DNA of 64,000 bases from Candolleomyces eurysporus (lineage: Eukaryota > Basidiomycota > Agaricomycetes > Agaricales > Psathyrellaceae): assembly GCA_027579435.1 (NCBI GenBank), contig JANBPK010000919.1, forward strand, positions 558,001 through 622,000, in the 5' to 3' direction. A program made the translations under genes and the position numbers. Under the pieces are notes generated by a model, which worked only from the letters and a program-made list of their open reading frames with translations, was not told where the DNA came from and made no database searches. Numbering within the stretch: the stretch's first letter is position 1; each line of letters opens with the position of its first letter. Shown piece after piece: positions 1 through 10,344 of the stretch.

Positions 1-2157
1 GGTCCGCAGAAGAGGCCTCCCGGCTGCCCTGCGCATTGACGCCCCCCACTCAGAATCCTCATATAGCCGTCGTCCTCGACGATGCCCAGCCAGACTCCCC
101 CCGGGCCCAGACGGCCCCACCCCTCCTTCCTCTCGCCCATCCTCTCGAGCCAGCTCCATGCGCAACGCAAAGCGTCTCTCCATAAGCATCCCCTCTGCTG
201 GTTCTTCCGACGGCTCGCTTCCTTCGCCGGCGAAATCGAGCGCCATNCCCCCAGTCGAGTCTGCTGCGGCCAGAGAGACCCCGACGTCCCTCCGTCGTCT
301 CTCTCCCTGCCGCCTCCAACCCCCTCACGTCCCTTCTTCATCGCAAGGATGAAGACGGAGGTGCCGAGGACGTCCCCTATGCAGACGGCCCTGTCCAGAT
401 CATCCCTGGGATCTGGATCGGCTCGGAGGAAAACGCCCGCGACTGGAAAGGCCTCATGGAGCGCGGTATCAAAGCGATCCTCAACGTCGCAAAAGAGGTC
501 TCCTCCCCGTTCGACAACGCCCCTCGCGGCCTCCGAACCGTGTCTTCCACCCCCAATTTCCGAAGATCTCAGCAATCCGATTCCACGTATTACCCGCCCC
601 ATCTGCCAAGTGGCAGGCCGGGCATGCACTATCTCAAGCTCGAGTGGTCACACGGTCAACAGGACCTTGTGAACAACGGCTTCCAGGCCGCCATGTCATT
701 CGTTGACGACGCTCTCGCTCGCTCAGAGGGTGTTCTTGTCCAGTAAGTGTCTCACTCTGTCCCTTGTTCAGCTCATTTGCCAACTCACGCTTGACAGCTG
801 TCAATGTGGGATTTCTCGTTCGGCCACAATGGTCATAGCGCTTGTGATGCGCGCCGCGGCTGAGCGATCACCCCATGTGCCACCAGAGGTGTGGGCGCTG
901 AAGGGCATGCAAGGGGCATACGCCTTTGTAAAAGAGAAGAGCCCTGTTGTCGGTCCAAATATGTCGTAAGTGTCTTGTTCCGACTCCCCTTGAAACTCCT
1001 GCTTATCCGCGCGTAGCCTGATTCTGCAGCTCGTGGACTATGAAAAGATGCTGCGCGGCGAAACGAGTTCTCCGGGCTCCGATGACTCCTTTGCGAAGGA
1101 CGCGGAGTGGGGTCGTCGCAGACAGGAAATGGATCAATGTTCTTCTCCGGAAGAGGAGAGTATGGACAATTCAGCGATCATGCAAGAAGCCCGTGCTCTT
1201 GACAAGGCGATGGAGGATCGCATCGTCGCTCGCAAAGCCTCTACGTCCTCGATCGGCTCCACTGGCTCTGGTATCGGAATGGGTCACGCTTGGCGCAGTC
1301 GCTATGGCTCCCGCAAGCGGACCGGATCTATCGCCAGCAACCATACGTCGAATAGCATCATCAGCGAAGACCTACTTGAGGAAGACGAAGAAGAGGCTCT
1401 CTTAGGAGTGGGTGGCGGGTTCGACTCTGAGCGACCTGGTAAACGCCTGGTGGCTGAGGAAACCTCGTCAGCTTCTAATTCCCCAGACGACGACAATGAT
1501 GACGCCAGTGATATTCCTCCGTTTACTGCCAAAGGTATCACTTCATTTGCCCCTCCACCCTCTGCTCCAGCGTGGAAAACCTCGTTTTCAGCACTGCCGC
1601 CGCCGCCTGCTCCTCGCACTGCAGTCCGCAGTTCTTTCGATATTCCTCCGCGTCCCCTTGCAAAACCTAAGAAGCGGCCCTTCTCGATATCTGTTCTGCC
1701 ACCGGTTCCTTCGTCCCCAATTGTCATTGAACAGGATTCTGAACAAGATTCTGAGCCTTCTGCACCCGTTGCGGCCTCTCTTCCTCTGCCTCGTATTCGC
1801 AAGCGGGCCGAGTCAACAAGGTTGATTCCACCACCATTGTCTCTTCGCAACCCTGTTCGACGTGCCTCGGCCACGTCCGATACATCATTACTGGCTGCTG
1901 TCAACACACCTTCCCAAACACTCTTCGTGTTCCCACCTTCTCCCACTCTTACGACCCGCACGCCGTCGACCATGACATTGACGTCCGAGGCGGCGAACGG
2001 ACCAGTCCCGTTCCCAACTATATCGACCCCGCGGATATCCGCATTCCTCCAGAAAGGTGCACGTAGGTTATCTTTTATCGGTGTGGGTTCTCCCCCAACG
2101 CCTACAGTTGGCTTCTCAAAAGTTGACGCCCGGGGCTATTTTGGCCTTCCGTCATGA
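1..2157 (+). CDS. Dual-specificity protein phosphatase, MSG5-like (5' end missing)
   Basis: Tyrosine/serine-threonine phosphatase of the MAP-kinase phosphatase group, expected to dephosphorylate a MAP kinase. The reading frame is already open at base 1, so the N-terminus lies outside the window. Introns at 743-797 and 966-1016 are clear: splicing the first creates the active-site loop HCQCGISRSAT (Cys and Arg of HCx5R), identical in style to yeast Msg5. The domain begins near QIIPGIWIGSEEN (about base 390) and is followed by a long Ser/Pro-rich tail of about 350 residues with acidic patches. The N at 247 breaks the frame; without it the N-terminal Ser-rich segment joins the catalytic domain. 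Substrate is inferred from family only. Confidence 0.85.
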
Positions 2158-2708
2158 TCAACGCATCTACCCCATGTCTCTATGAATCTATGCTACATAG
2201 GTTTTCCCCATGATATGACCGTGAAGGGTTTACAAACCCTACATCACTCGCACACGCTGTGTTGTATTATTTTCACGTTCGATCTTCTCGTGGACACTGT
2301 TTTTATTATTCTTTCACTTTATATTGACATCATTGTTTGCATCTTCCGCCCCGAACGGCACTTTTCTCATCGTCAATCCAGCTGGCTTTTTATCCATAGC
2401 ATTTCGCATTTTTGCACCTGGAATAGACACTGTACACCATGGCTATGTTGTTTTTATTCCTTTTTTGCATTATTTCTTGGGAGTTCATTTTTGTCTCTTT
2501 TATCTCTTTGCAGTTCACTGGCTTGTTCTCGGCTCATTTCCTTTTATTGGTACTAGTATCAGATCCAGCATGTTTTCGTTTACCATTATATCTATACGAG
2601 AAACGCACTCGAAAACCGAAAATGTGATAGAGCCCAGTCGTTGGTTGGGAATATCGTAATAGCAATAAATATGGTGGACAGTACTGGTATGTGTGTAAGG
2701 TGGGTGAA
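2158..2708. other. Intergenic, convergent 3' regions
   Basis: AT- and pyrimidine-rich sequence between the stop codons of the phosphatase gene and TVP23. It should hold both 3' UTRs. Short open frames here have no recognisable protein content. I see no RNA gene. Confidence 0.6.
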
Positions 2709-4000
2709 TTACCCAAAGACTCTGCCTACACCGCGTTTTACTGCTCCGGTAATGATTTGGCCACCGATTCCACCCAGTCCCCCGAGTCCCCATGCACCTG
2801 CGCCGAGGCTGTTCGCCCATTTCTGCTTTGCGTCTCGATCACTGTCAATGTGGATGGATGAGTGGGATTTCCGGGAAAGCGGCGCGATCGACTTACGCGT
2901 AGGTGAAACCGATAACGTTGGTGATGTTGAAAACGAGGGCGAGGATGACGATTGGGATGAAGCTATGGCTATGTTTAGAGCCGATTTGGATTGCGTAGGT
3001 TTGGGTGGGGACTTACGCGAAGCCTAACTTCAGGATGGCCACGATCAGGAGGGCTACCCAAAGAGCTGGGAAGACGTAAAGAGCAACCTGGAGAATAGGT
3101 GAGTTGGAGAAGGAAGGAGAAAGAAACGGTGACTTGCCCAGAACATCCTATACGCATTGTCGTCGATATTGTTATTCTTGACAAAGATACAGATTCAGCA
3201 TGACGTACTTGGAATCGATGGGATTAGCAGGTCTTGAAGGCTGGACAAATGGATTGCAATTAGCAGGAAGATCTGTGAGATTGCCTGTTGGGAAGGACGT
3301 ACGTCTCTGCTCTCGAATACCCAGTAGCTCTCGCCGTCTTCGTCCACTTGGTTCCAGAACCGGAGGCCCACTAGCGTTCGTCCGGCGACATTCTGCATTG
3401 CAGTGTGCGGTTATTTTTAAAACATGAACATTGGATGGAAGGCAAAAGCAGGCGCACCCGGCTATTCCAAAAGTCCATAGCAAGCAGGACTACCACGGCT
3501 ACTGTCTGTACAAGGCTTGAATACCTGGACGAGATGCATGATGAATGAATGCGTGAACTCACTGAGAGCACGTAGTTGTCTGTGAACCATCCACATAGGA
3601 TGTATACCGAGATGGCGGCAACTTTAAAGAAGTAGAGGAAGAACAGAGCGAGTGGGTGGGCGGACTGTCAGAACAGAAAGGTGAGGATGCGTTCCGTTTT
3701 AAGCACAATCTAAGAGGTGGATGAGGGTTAGCTACCTGTCGAAATATGCCCGCAATACCTGGGTTGTCGACGTATATGAGTGCTAAATCTTGCTAGTATG
3801 ATTATATACGCACCAGATTCCGCGTCTCCTTCCGTCGTCGCCATCTGGCCTCCACTGGAACTGCTGCTGCGATTCGTCGGAGTCAAGACAATAGGCTCTG
3901 GGGGCGGACGCGCTGATTTTGGACGAGCGCCATCTATGGTTCCTGTAAGTGTAGGGTCATCTGGCTCGATGGTAGCGAGAAGAGGTTGAGCAAGGCTCAT
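2709..4000 (-). CDS. TVP23: Golgi membrane protein TVP23
   Basis: Small multi-pass Golgi/endosome membrane protein of the TVP23/FAM18 family, implicated in vesicle traffic. After splicing the family landmarks appear in order: [16 protein letters not shown], the hydrophobic stretch ending [25 protein letters not shown], a YWVFESRD segment, NPIDSKMFW, then LYVFPALW and a final membrane helix followed by [12 protein letters not shown]. The start at 4000 gives a 60-residue Ser/Pro-rich N-terminal tail. The gene is unusually fragmented: exons include 3814-4000, a 23-nt exon (3736-3758), 3563-3664 and a 10-nt exon (3138-3147) that precedes an intron (3088-3137) with a GC donor. It is divergent from the neighbour at 4130, only 129 bases away. 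Confidence 0.9.
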
Positions 4001-4129
4001 GGTAAATGGTGAGTGTTCTGAACCAATTGGAGGCCGAAGCGATCGTGCACGTCACGATCACATTCTGGCTAAAAAAGGAAAGGCTCAATTGCACCTTGCC
4101 TTCGCTCTCCCATCTCTTCCTTCGTCGCA

Positions 4130-5772
4130 ATGAGCGGGCTGCACGAAAGGACGCCTCTTCTGCAGACTAATGGCACTACAAGAGCCACCTCCGCCTATGA
4201 GGAAGCAGGCAGCCCAACGAGACTAGTATCCGAGGCCGTGGCGCGCATCTCTGCTGCCGCTCTCGATCAGGGGGTCATTCAGGACATCCTAGACACCGAT
4301 TCGACTCCCGAGCGGCAATATTCGCCAACGGATTATGGCTATTTTCTGACTGCCTTGCTGTACTACCGCCAACAGAAAGTGGAGCTGCAAACGGCGCCAG
4401 AGCTAGATCTCTATGGCCAGTGGACTCAGGGGCAGACTGGGAAAAGGGATGTTGAAGCCCTGGACAAAGTCGTTGGCACGATATGGTCCCAGTTTCTTCT
4501 GCATTACCGTACGGACAAGGAAGTGGACACCGTTCTTTGGTCCCCTTTTTCTCAAGATGCAACCAGCGGGGTCGTCCTCAAAGGTACGGAAGGCGGCTCA
4601 TGGCAGCTCAGGTGGACCTTACTCACGTTTATCGCAGTCGTCGACTTTCTCGGGTCATCCGACCCACCTATTTCTCTTCTTACACACCCTCTTGTGGAAG
4701 CCGCTATTGTGAGGCATTGGAAAAGCGGGAGCCATTACCCCGCCAACCCGTCCTCAACTCTGCTGCAACGCATCGACACGCTTGTAGGGACACCAAGGTG
4801 GGTCATGCAGTGTGCCAAGTACATGCGGTCCTGGGTAACAAGTGTCAAACAGGAATGTTCACTTTGTGGCAGTCATATCGAAGTTTGCCTACATCGCTTT
4901 TGTGGCGCACTATCTCATTTACCCTCCGAATCGGGTGTCGACCGATATCGGTAGCTTCACTCAATTTATAGGTCTATATGAGGTCCTTCTCTTCATATTC
5001 ACCCTATCCCATGTGCTTTTCCTACCCTTCCCATCCAGTCTCCCGTACGCGGCGGTGCTGGCTGCGCTGCTTCTCCCATTCCCTGGCGTCGCTCAGCCTG
5101 GTGATGGGTTTTTCGATGTCCTGTTACTGGTGCTCGCGTTCCAGGTACTCTCCCTTCACACAACTTCATATATCAATCCGCTCTTCCTCAATCCATTCCC
5201 CGAATCCATTCCTCTCGCTGCGTTCGTTCAACAATCGACCACGGATGGTACCGTGCCGTCCCTTCTCTACTTTTTCCCAATGTTCATTGTATCCACCGTT
5301 CTCCTCTCCTCGTCCCTTGATGATTACTACTATCTTAACTGGGTTGGACGGTTCCTGACGTCGTTGACCTCGGCTATACCAGCCCCCATGGAGACCAGGA
5401 AAATGTTCCTGGCCGTCGTGTTTGTGGTTCTATTGGGGATCCTTTTCTCAATTTTTGCGACTACGGTTGCAGTTCCCTCCATCAGAGCGTCGCTGCCGGC
5501 GTCGAGGAGCTACTGGGACCGATTTGGAGTAGAAATTGGCCAAAGGTCAAGGTCCACCGCAGTCTCTGTTTGTGACAAATTCAGCACCCCGTACCTCTTC
5601 CCCCCGCCTTTGAATCTGCTATCTACTGTACTCATACGCCCTTTGGAATTCGGAACCAAGCGTCTGGGATGGTCGTTGGGATTTGTCGAGATACTTCATG
5701 TGTGGTTGTGGAGATTGACTGTACTTCCGTTCCTATTTGTGGCCNTTTGTTTTCTTCAAAATCATAGGATGA
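4130..5772 (+). CDS. Multi-pass membrane protein resembling fungal YVC1-type channels
   Basis: Protein of about 510 residues. The N-terminal third is soluble and helical and contains VDFLGSSDPP and LLTHPLVEAAIVRHW; the rest has seven or more hydrophobic segments, from NVHFVAVISKFAYIAFV to LTVLPFLFVAFVFFKIIG. Introns 4584-4637 (54 nt, itself without a stop) and 4798-4852 are supported by frame and splice sites. The order, soluble helical part followed by a membrane region after a conserved TPRN-type junction, resembles the vacuolar TRP channel Yvc1, but I recognise no pore or selectivity motif, so a transport role is inference. With the N at 5745 removed, the protein ends at TGA 5770-5772; with it the frame runs falsely to 5957. 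Its last 100 bases are duplicated immediately downstream. Confidence 0.6.
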
Positions 5773-5880
5773 ACGTTTTTGGGATTCGTCGGACTACTTC
5801 ATGTGTGGTTATGGAGATTGACTGTACTTCCGTTCCTATTTGTGGCCTTTTTTTCCTTCAAGATCATAGGCTGAACGTTG
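5676..5880 (+). repeat. Tandem duplication of the last ~100 bases of the YVC1-like gene
   Basis: Two adjacent copies, 5676-5778 and 5779-5880, differ at about 9 of 101 positions. Copy 1 encodes the C-terminus GFVEILHVWLWRLTVLPFLF and a stop. Copy 2 could encode GFVGLLHVWLWRLTVLPFLF, again ending in FKIIG and a stop, but it lies after the stop of copy 1 in a shifted frame. Confidence 0.9.
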
Positions 5881-6423
5881 ATTTTCTGATCTTTTTTGTA
5901 TTTGTACGTAGTGTAATCACAGTCACCAGGATACAGGGCGCGTCAGTCAGTCACTAGTCACGCGTCACCGCATGAGGACTATAACCGGAGCACGATCAAC
6001 ACGTTCCCTCTCAACCAACGTTAAAACAACTGTTTTTGTCTATGTCGTTTCATATTCTGCCAGCTTTCAGTTGACTCGTCCCAATTGTCGTTTGCATCTT
6101 CCCTTCACCCTCCCTTTCACTCTCTTAGAAGCATGCTCGAGACGGTTTCCCCCGTGACGCCCAAAGCCGACGAAGGATCATACAAATTCGAAGCAGCTTT
6201 TCTATTCTCTTCAATCGACTCCAACTTAGCCGCCCCACTTTCTTTGGTCCGTGATTCCTTTGGGCCAACGTCGTAAGCTCATAGTTGAACTGTCCACTAG
6301 AACCATCCTGGCAAGCCCCACCATGAGGCAAGGCAGAGTCGGCAGGACTTCAGAGCGTCTCACCGGTCCTCGTTACACCGGTCCTCCTCCCTCGTATTCC
6401 GAACTCTTCCGCCTATTCGACGC
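5773..6423. other. Intergenic region with duplicated gene tail
   Basis: Holds the second copy of the repeat (to 5880), then about 540 bases without a supported gene. An open frame at 6323-6451 ending in the proline-rich string GPPPSYSELFRLFD may be an N-terminal exon of the following gene in another frame; I cannot find splice sites that join them. Confidence 0.5.
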
Positions 6424-7347
6424 ATGCCTTCCTTGCAAGTTCCCTCCTTGACCGATTTGTCCAATCCCCACCACATCCCTAACCCACGTTCCCTGAACCA
6501 AATACGAGAAACCGAAGCTACCTCATTCAACATCAAGTTGCCCCTGACACTGGTTCATCCCAATAGCCCTTATGTCCCCTGGGAACCACCTGTCCGAGAG
6601 AAGATTCTATGCCCCCTCGTTTCAAGTCCTGACAGCTCGACTGAGGGGGACGAGCTGGGATCAGAAGACCAGCCAAGAGCGGAACTTCAGCGCGATAAGA
6701 AACCGCTGTCGAGCATGTGGAGCGCTTTGAAACTGGCGCCGAAGAAGGTCAAGACTAAATGCCAACGCTTGCTGAATCCTCGTGCCAGAGAGGAAGCAGA
6801 TCTCGCAGCAGCAATCACACACGCTTCAAACGACCCAGAAGACGAGATTGTGACATACCTCCCGCATACGGACTCCATACCCCTTTCCCCAACAGCCTCG
6901 TTCCGATCGGCTGAAACGCACAGCTTGGCTGTTTGGCTATCAGAGCGCCAACGCAAGTTCCTCGATAAGGACTGTGAATCGTCGAAGCTAATAACGATTG
7001 ATGAATATGACCGCGTCGGAAGCTGGATCAAGCCAGGGGAAAATCCGTTCACAGCTTCGCGGACTTCGTATCAGTGTAGTTTTGTGTCTGACCACGGAGA
7101 CGCTATTTCCAGTATTCTGGAGAGCGAAGGCGATCTCGCGTCCTCTCCTGCAAGTCAAACAGATCACACATCGTCGCACTTCCTTCGCACGACATCATCG
7201 CCCGCCCGTTCGCCATTTGGGCCGAAACGACTGGTCGAGGAGGAACGGCTTTCTCGTGTTGTGCACAGAGCATCATTACGCTCGTACCTGGCCAGTGAGC
7301 GCCCACCCAGCGGAACCAATGCCTTGTCCAATGCTTCATCACCATAG
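6424..7347 (+). CDS. Uncharacterised basidiomycete protein
   Basis: Single open frame of 307 codons on the gene-rich strand between two genes of the same direction. No enzymatic domain is recognised. A Ser/Pro-rich, mostly disordered N-terminal half is followed by SLAVWLSERQRKFLDKD and ITIDEYDRVGSW, a pattern I associate with a group of orphan Agaricomycete proteins, and then by a Ser-rich tail. There is no signal peptide or membrane helix. The start is the first ATG of this frame, but an upstream exon is possible. Function unknown. Confidence 0.6.
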   Translation: MPSLQVPSLTDLSNPHHIPNPRSLNQIRETEATSFNIKLPLTLVHPNSPYVPWEPPVREKILCPLVSSPDSSTEGDELGSEDQPRAELQRDKKPLSSMWSALKLAPKKVKTKCQRLLNPRAREEADLAAAITHASNDPEDEIVTYLPHTDSIPLSPTASFRSAETHSLAVWLSERQRKFLDKDCESSKLITIDEYDRVGSWIKPGENPFTASRTSYQCSFVSDHGDAISSILESEGDLASSPASQTDHTSSHFLRTTSSPARSPFGPKRLVEEERLSRVVHRASLRSYLASERPPSGTNALSNASSP

Positions 7348-7631
7348 TATCGACTCCAATATTCAATCATTATCTATTTGTATACCTTATTGCAGTTAAT
7401 ACCAGTACTTCATTGAAATTGATGGACAGGGGCGCGGGTAGGGCGGGCCGGGGAGCTTATGCCTGGAATGGCAGCTGTACGGTCTTGTTTTCGAGCTCGT
7501 CTCTTGTACTCGTACAACAATGGCCAGTCGCCATGTCCACCCTGCCATCGTCCTTCGCGACCACGCTCTCTGAATTCCCTACTATATAATCCATTGACTC
7601 ATTGTCCGCCCCCACCCTCATTGTTAAAACC

Positions 7632-9792
7632 ATGCCTTCAACACCCGACAGCCCAGCAACCAAGGCTGGCAATACGCTGCTACAGCGTATGATGAACTCC
7701 GACATCCCGAAGACTCACTTTTTCCGACTCCTCACCATCCCTCACGTAGCTCAGCCAGACCTGAGCTCGGCGATCACCTCCCAGGAAGACGAAGATGCCA
7801 TGGAGATGCTGCCGCAGTCCTTCGCAAAGGAGGAGTCGCAGGATCCCCTCAATCCTCTGGCGTCCCCGGTATGGCGTCCGAGCGGCGCTTGGAAATGGAT
7901 AACAGGAATGGGCATCCGCGCCTGTAAAAACGTCGTTACCCTCAGTTGTAGGTCTAACATTGACCTTCATTGTCTGTGGCACGGCTAACACGCGCTCCCG
8001 CCTGCAGGTGACAAGAAGTCCAGCCTGTACTTTGGAACCGGCACTATCGCGACTGAAATCAAGACCGAAAGTGTTCAATTCCTTTGTAAAACGTGAGTCC
8101 ATATCCATATTCTTACTTTCGGTCCGTTAATAAGGCATCATGTCGTAGATGGCCACTCGACGCCAACATGAAAGAATTCGTCACTGAGGTGGCTCTTCAC
8201 AAGTGCCAGATGCGAGCCTTGGCCGGGACCTACGTTCCAACTATCATAGGCGTTTTTACCGGCGTTGGAATTGCCAATATGCTCATGGAACTACCTCATC
8301 AGGCCTTCTGGCTTCAAGCTTCGACAGACATGCCAGATGTGCTGAAGAAGCGATGTGTCGAGGCCTTTGAGAAGCTCCATGCTGCAGGCATCCTCCACGG
8401 CTCCCCTCATCTTCGTCATCTTTTGATTGGAGGCGACGCCCGGGTAACTATTATGAACTTTGAACGATCCAGAGTCCTGGAACCTGTCTCCAATGCTCAT
8501 ATCAGCCAGGCGAAAGCAGATGCGGCGGAGCTGCGTTTGGAAATGCGCAAGGTCAAGTATCAGCTGGATTATGACGATGCTAGGGCGAAGGAGAAGGAGA
8601 AATGGGAGCGGTACAAAGCGCGCATCGAGTACAGCAAGAGGGAGGTTTTGCGCGAAGCTATGGATCCCCCGTCATACGCCCCTCCGGTGTTGGAGGTATT
8701 GGAAGAAGATGTACTCGATCCACCTATCGACACCCGCAGGGTCAAAAGCTGGGCACCAGAAAGAACCTACTCGTCGGCACGATTTGTCGTCCCTACCATC
8801 ACCCCTGAAGCCTTTGCCAGTGCTGTTGAGAAATTCATCGCGAACATTCGCAGACTGGAAAGGGAGGGCGATGGACCGCCACCTTCCCGCTCGCCTTCAC
8901 CCGAACCTCCTGCAATGCAGTCCTTTCGTGACCAATCCTTAGTGGACCAAGATCCGAAGCCATCCAGTCCTGAGAAACCGCCTGTTCCACGTCGCTCCTC
9001 TCGAAAGCGTAGGGATGCACCAGACGATGCAGAAACCCCTCCGAAACGACGAAAGACAGTTGTCATTTGCCCACCTCTCCCCATTACACCAGCTGCAACA
9101 ATGGAATCCGCAGCTTCACCTCCCCCCAAAGCGATCACAGTTGAAAGCTTCATCGGGTCTTCTCCCACTTTCAGTAATCACGATGCAGGTGTGTATCTTA
9201 GTTATCTCCCACATCATCTATTCATGTCTTCTTTGATTCAGCGATCCCCTTGGACGGCCAGACCAATTCTACAGAGGTCCTACCATGTGAACCTGGACCC
9301 TCGAACTTGCGTTCAGTGCTCAAGTCCCCGGCTCGACCTACGTTTCCCATGTCCGATGACGATAAGATACTACTATTGTCCCCTGTGACTCGCGGCAAGC
9401 GGAAATGGGAGGAAGCTGCCGATGATCTGGACTTGGAAGTGGAGACCTCGCTACCCAAGAGGCTTCGCTTGTCTTCCCCAACGAAGGATGCCAAACACGT
9501 TTCTTTCGCTCCCGCCCCCGACGTACACCTCAAGAATTATACCATTCCTCCACATCTTCTGACTAAACCCCAGAAGAGACGGCATAGACGCTCAAAGCGC
9601 TGGAGGTCATCCTCCGCGCATTTCCCTACGCTTGACACTTCCGAATCGGATGCTTACGGCCTGCTATCACATGGAGGGACAAAGCAACCATCGTGGCTTC
9701 AGTCCAACTCCATATTTGCGCTCCCGCCGCCACTAGGCTTCCAGTTCGTGTCGCGTTGGCTTAAAGACATGATACATCGCATCCATTCTTGA
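7632..9792 (+). CDS. Kinase-fold protein with degenerate catalytic motifs
   Basis: Four exons (introns 7948-8007, 8093-8148, 9189-9241) encode a protein of about 660 residues. The first part has a kinase C-lobe-like layout: MELPHQAFW, then EAFEKLHAAGILHGSPHLRHLLIGG and VTIMNFERSR. In active relatives the loop reads HGD and the metal-binding motif is DF; here they read HGS and NF, so catalysis is doubtful. A charged helical segment (KEKEKWERYKARIEYSKRE) follows, then a Ser/Pro-rich tail with two basic clusters (SSRKRRDAP, PPKRRKT) that look like nuclear localisation signals. This group is common in Agaricomycetes and its role is not known to me. The start at 7632 was chosen as MPSTPDSPATK; an in-frame upstream start at 7602 is possible. 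Confidence 0.7.
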
Positions 9793-10344
9793 CGTCTCCT
9801 TTCCATTGACAACCATTGGATTTTTATTTCTTGNTTTTTTTAAGGTTTACCCCGCACCAATTAATTTTCTTATCCGGTTGACGGTCATCATGCGTTGCTG
9901 TTAAAAATAGACCGCTTCTTCTGAACATGGGGTAAAGTGTGGATCATTTCTATGCTATCTTTAAGCGGGTTCCTTCTTCTGCACGCCGCATGCTAATGCT
10001 GGACAGTTGTAGCAATTTCTCGAGTATAAAAGAAGGTCTTGAAGGTATGTTTTGTCAACGAAGGTCAGAAGGGTTGGCTTACCTGACAGGGTCGTTGGCA
10101 GAAGCCGAAGGAGCGTCGGGTTTGTTACTCGCGCGAGTGGTTACACCCTTCACGGACGTGTTCTCCACCGCCCGCGAACCTTGCGATAGGGTAGCTCCAT
10201 CAAGCGAGGCCTTAACTGGGCCCACCCGCTTCGCTAGGGCATAAGAACCCCCCAGGCTCCTTTCCAACCCCGGCCTTCCCTTCGCATTCTGTTTCCCACC
10301 CAACTCTTCGAGTCTCTTCTTCCTGTGCCTGCTCTATAGCCGAC
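9793..10344. other. Intergenic, promoter of the amino-acid permease
   Basis: About 550 bases with one N at 9834 beside a T run. A TATA-like TATAAAA occurs at about 10025, and a CGATAG (GATA-factor type) hexamer at about 10186. No gene seen. Confidence 0.4.

Noticed and set aside
1302..1973. Long minus-strand open frame (223 codons) opposite the phosphatase tail
   Set aside because: It is the mirror of a Ser/Pro-rich coding region with biased codons; its protein is Gly/Arg/Ser-rich without any motif, and no promoter or splice structure supports it.
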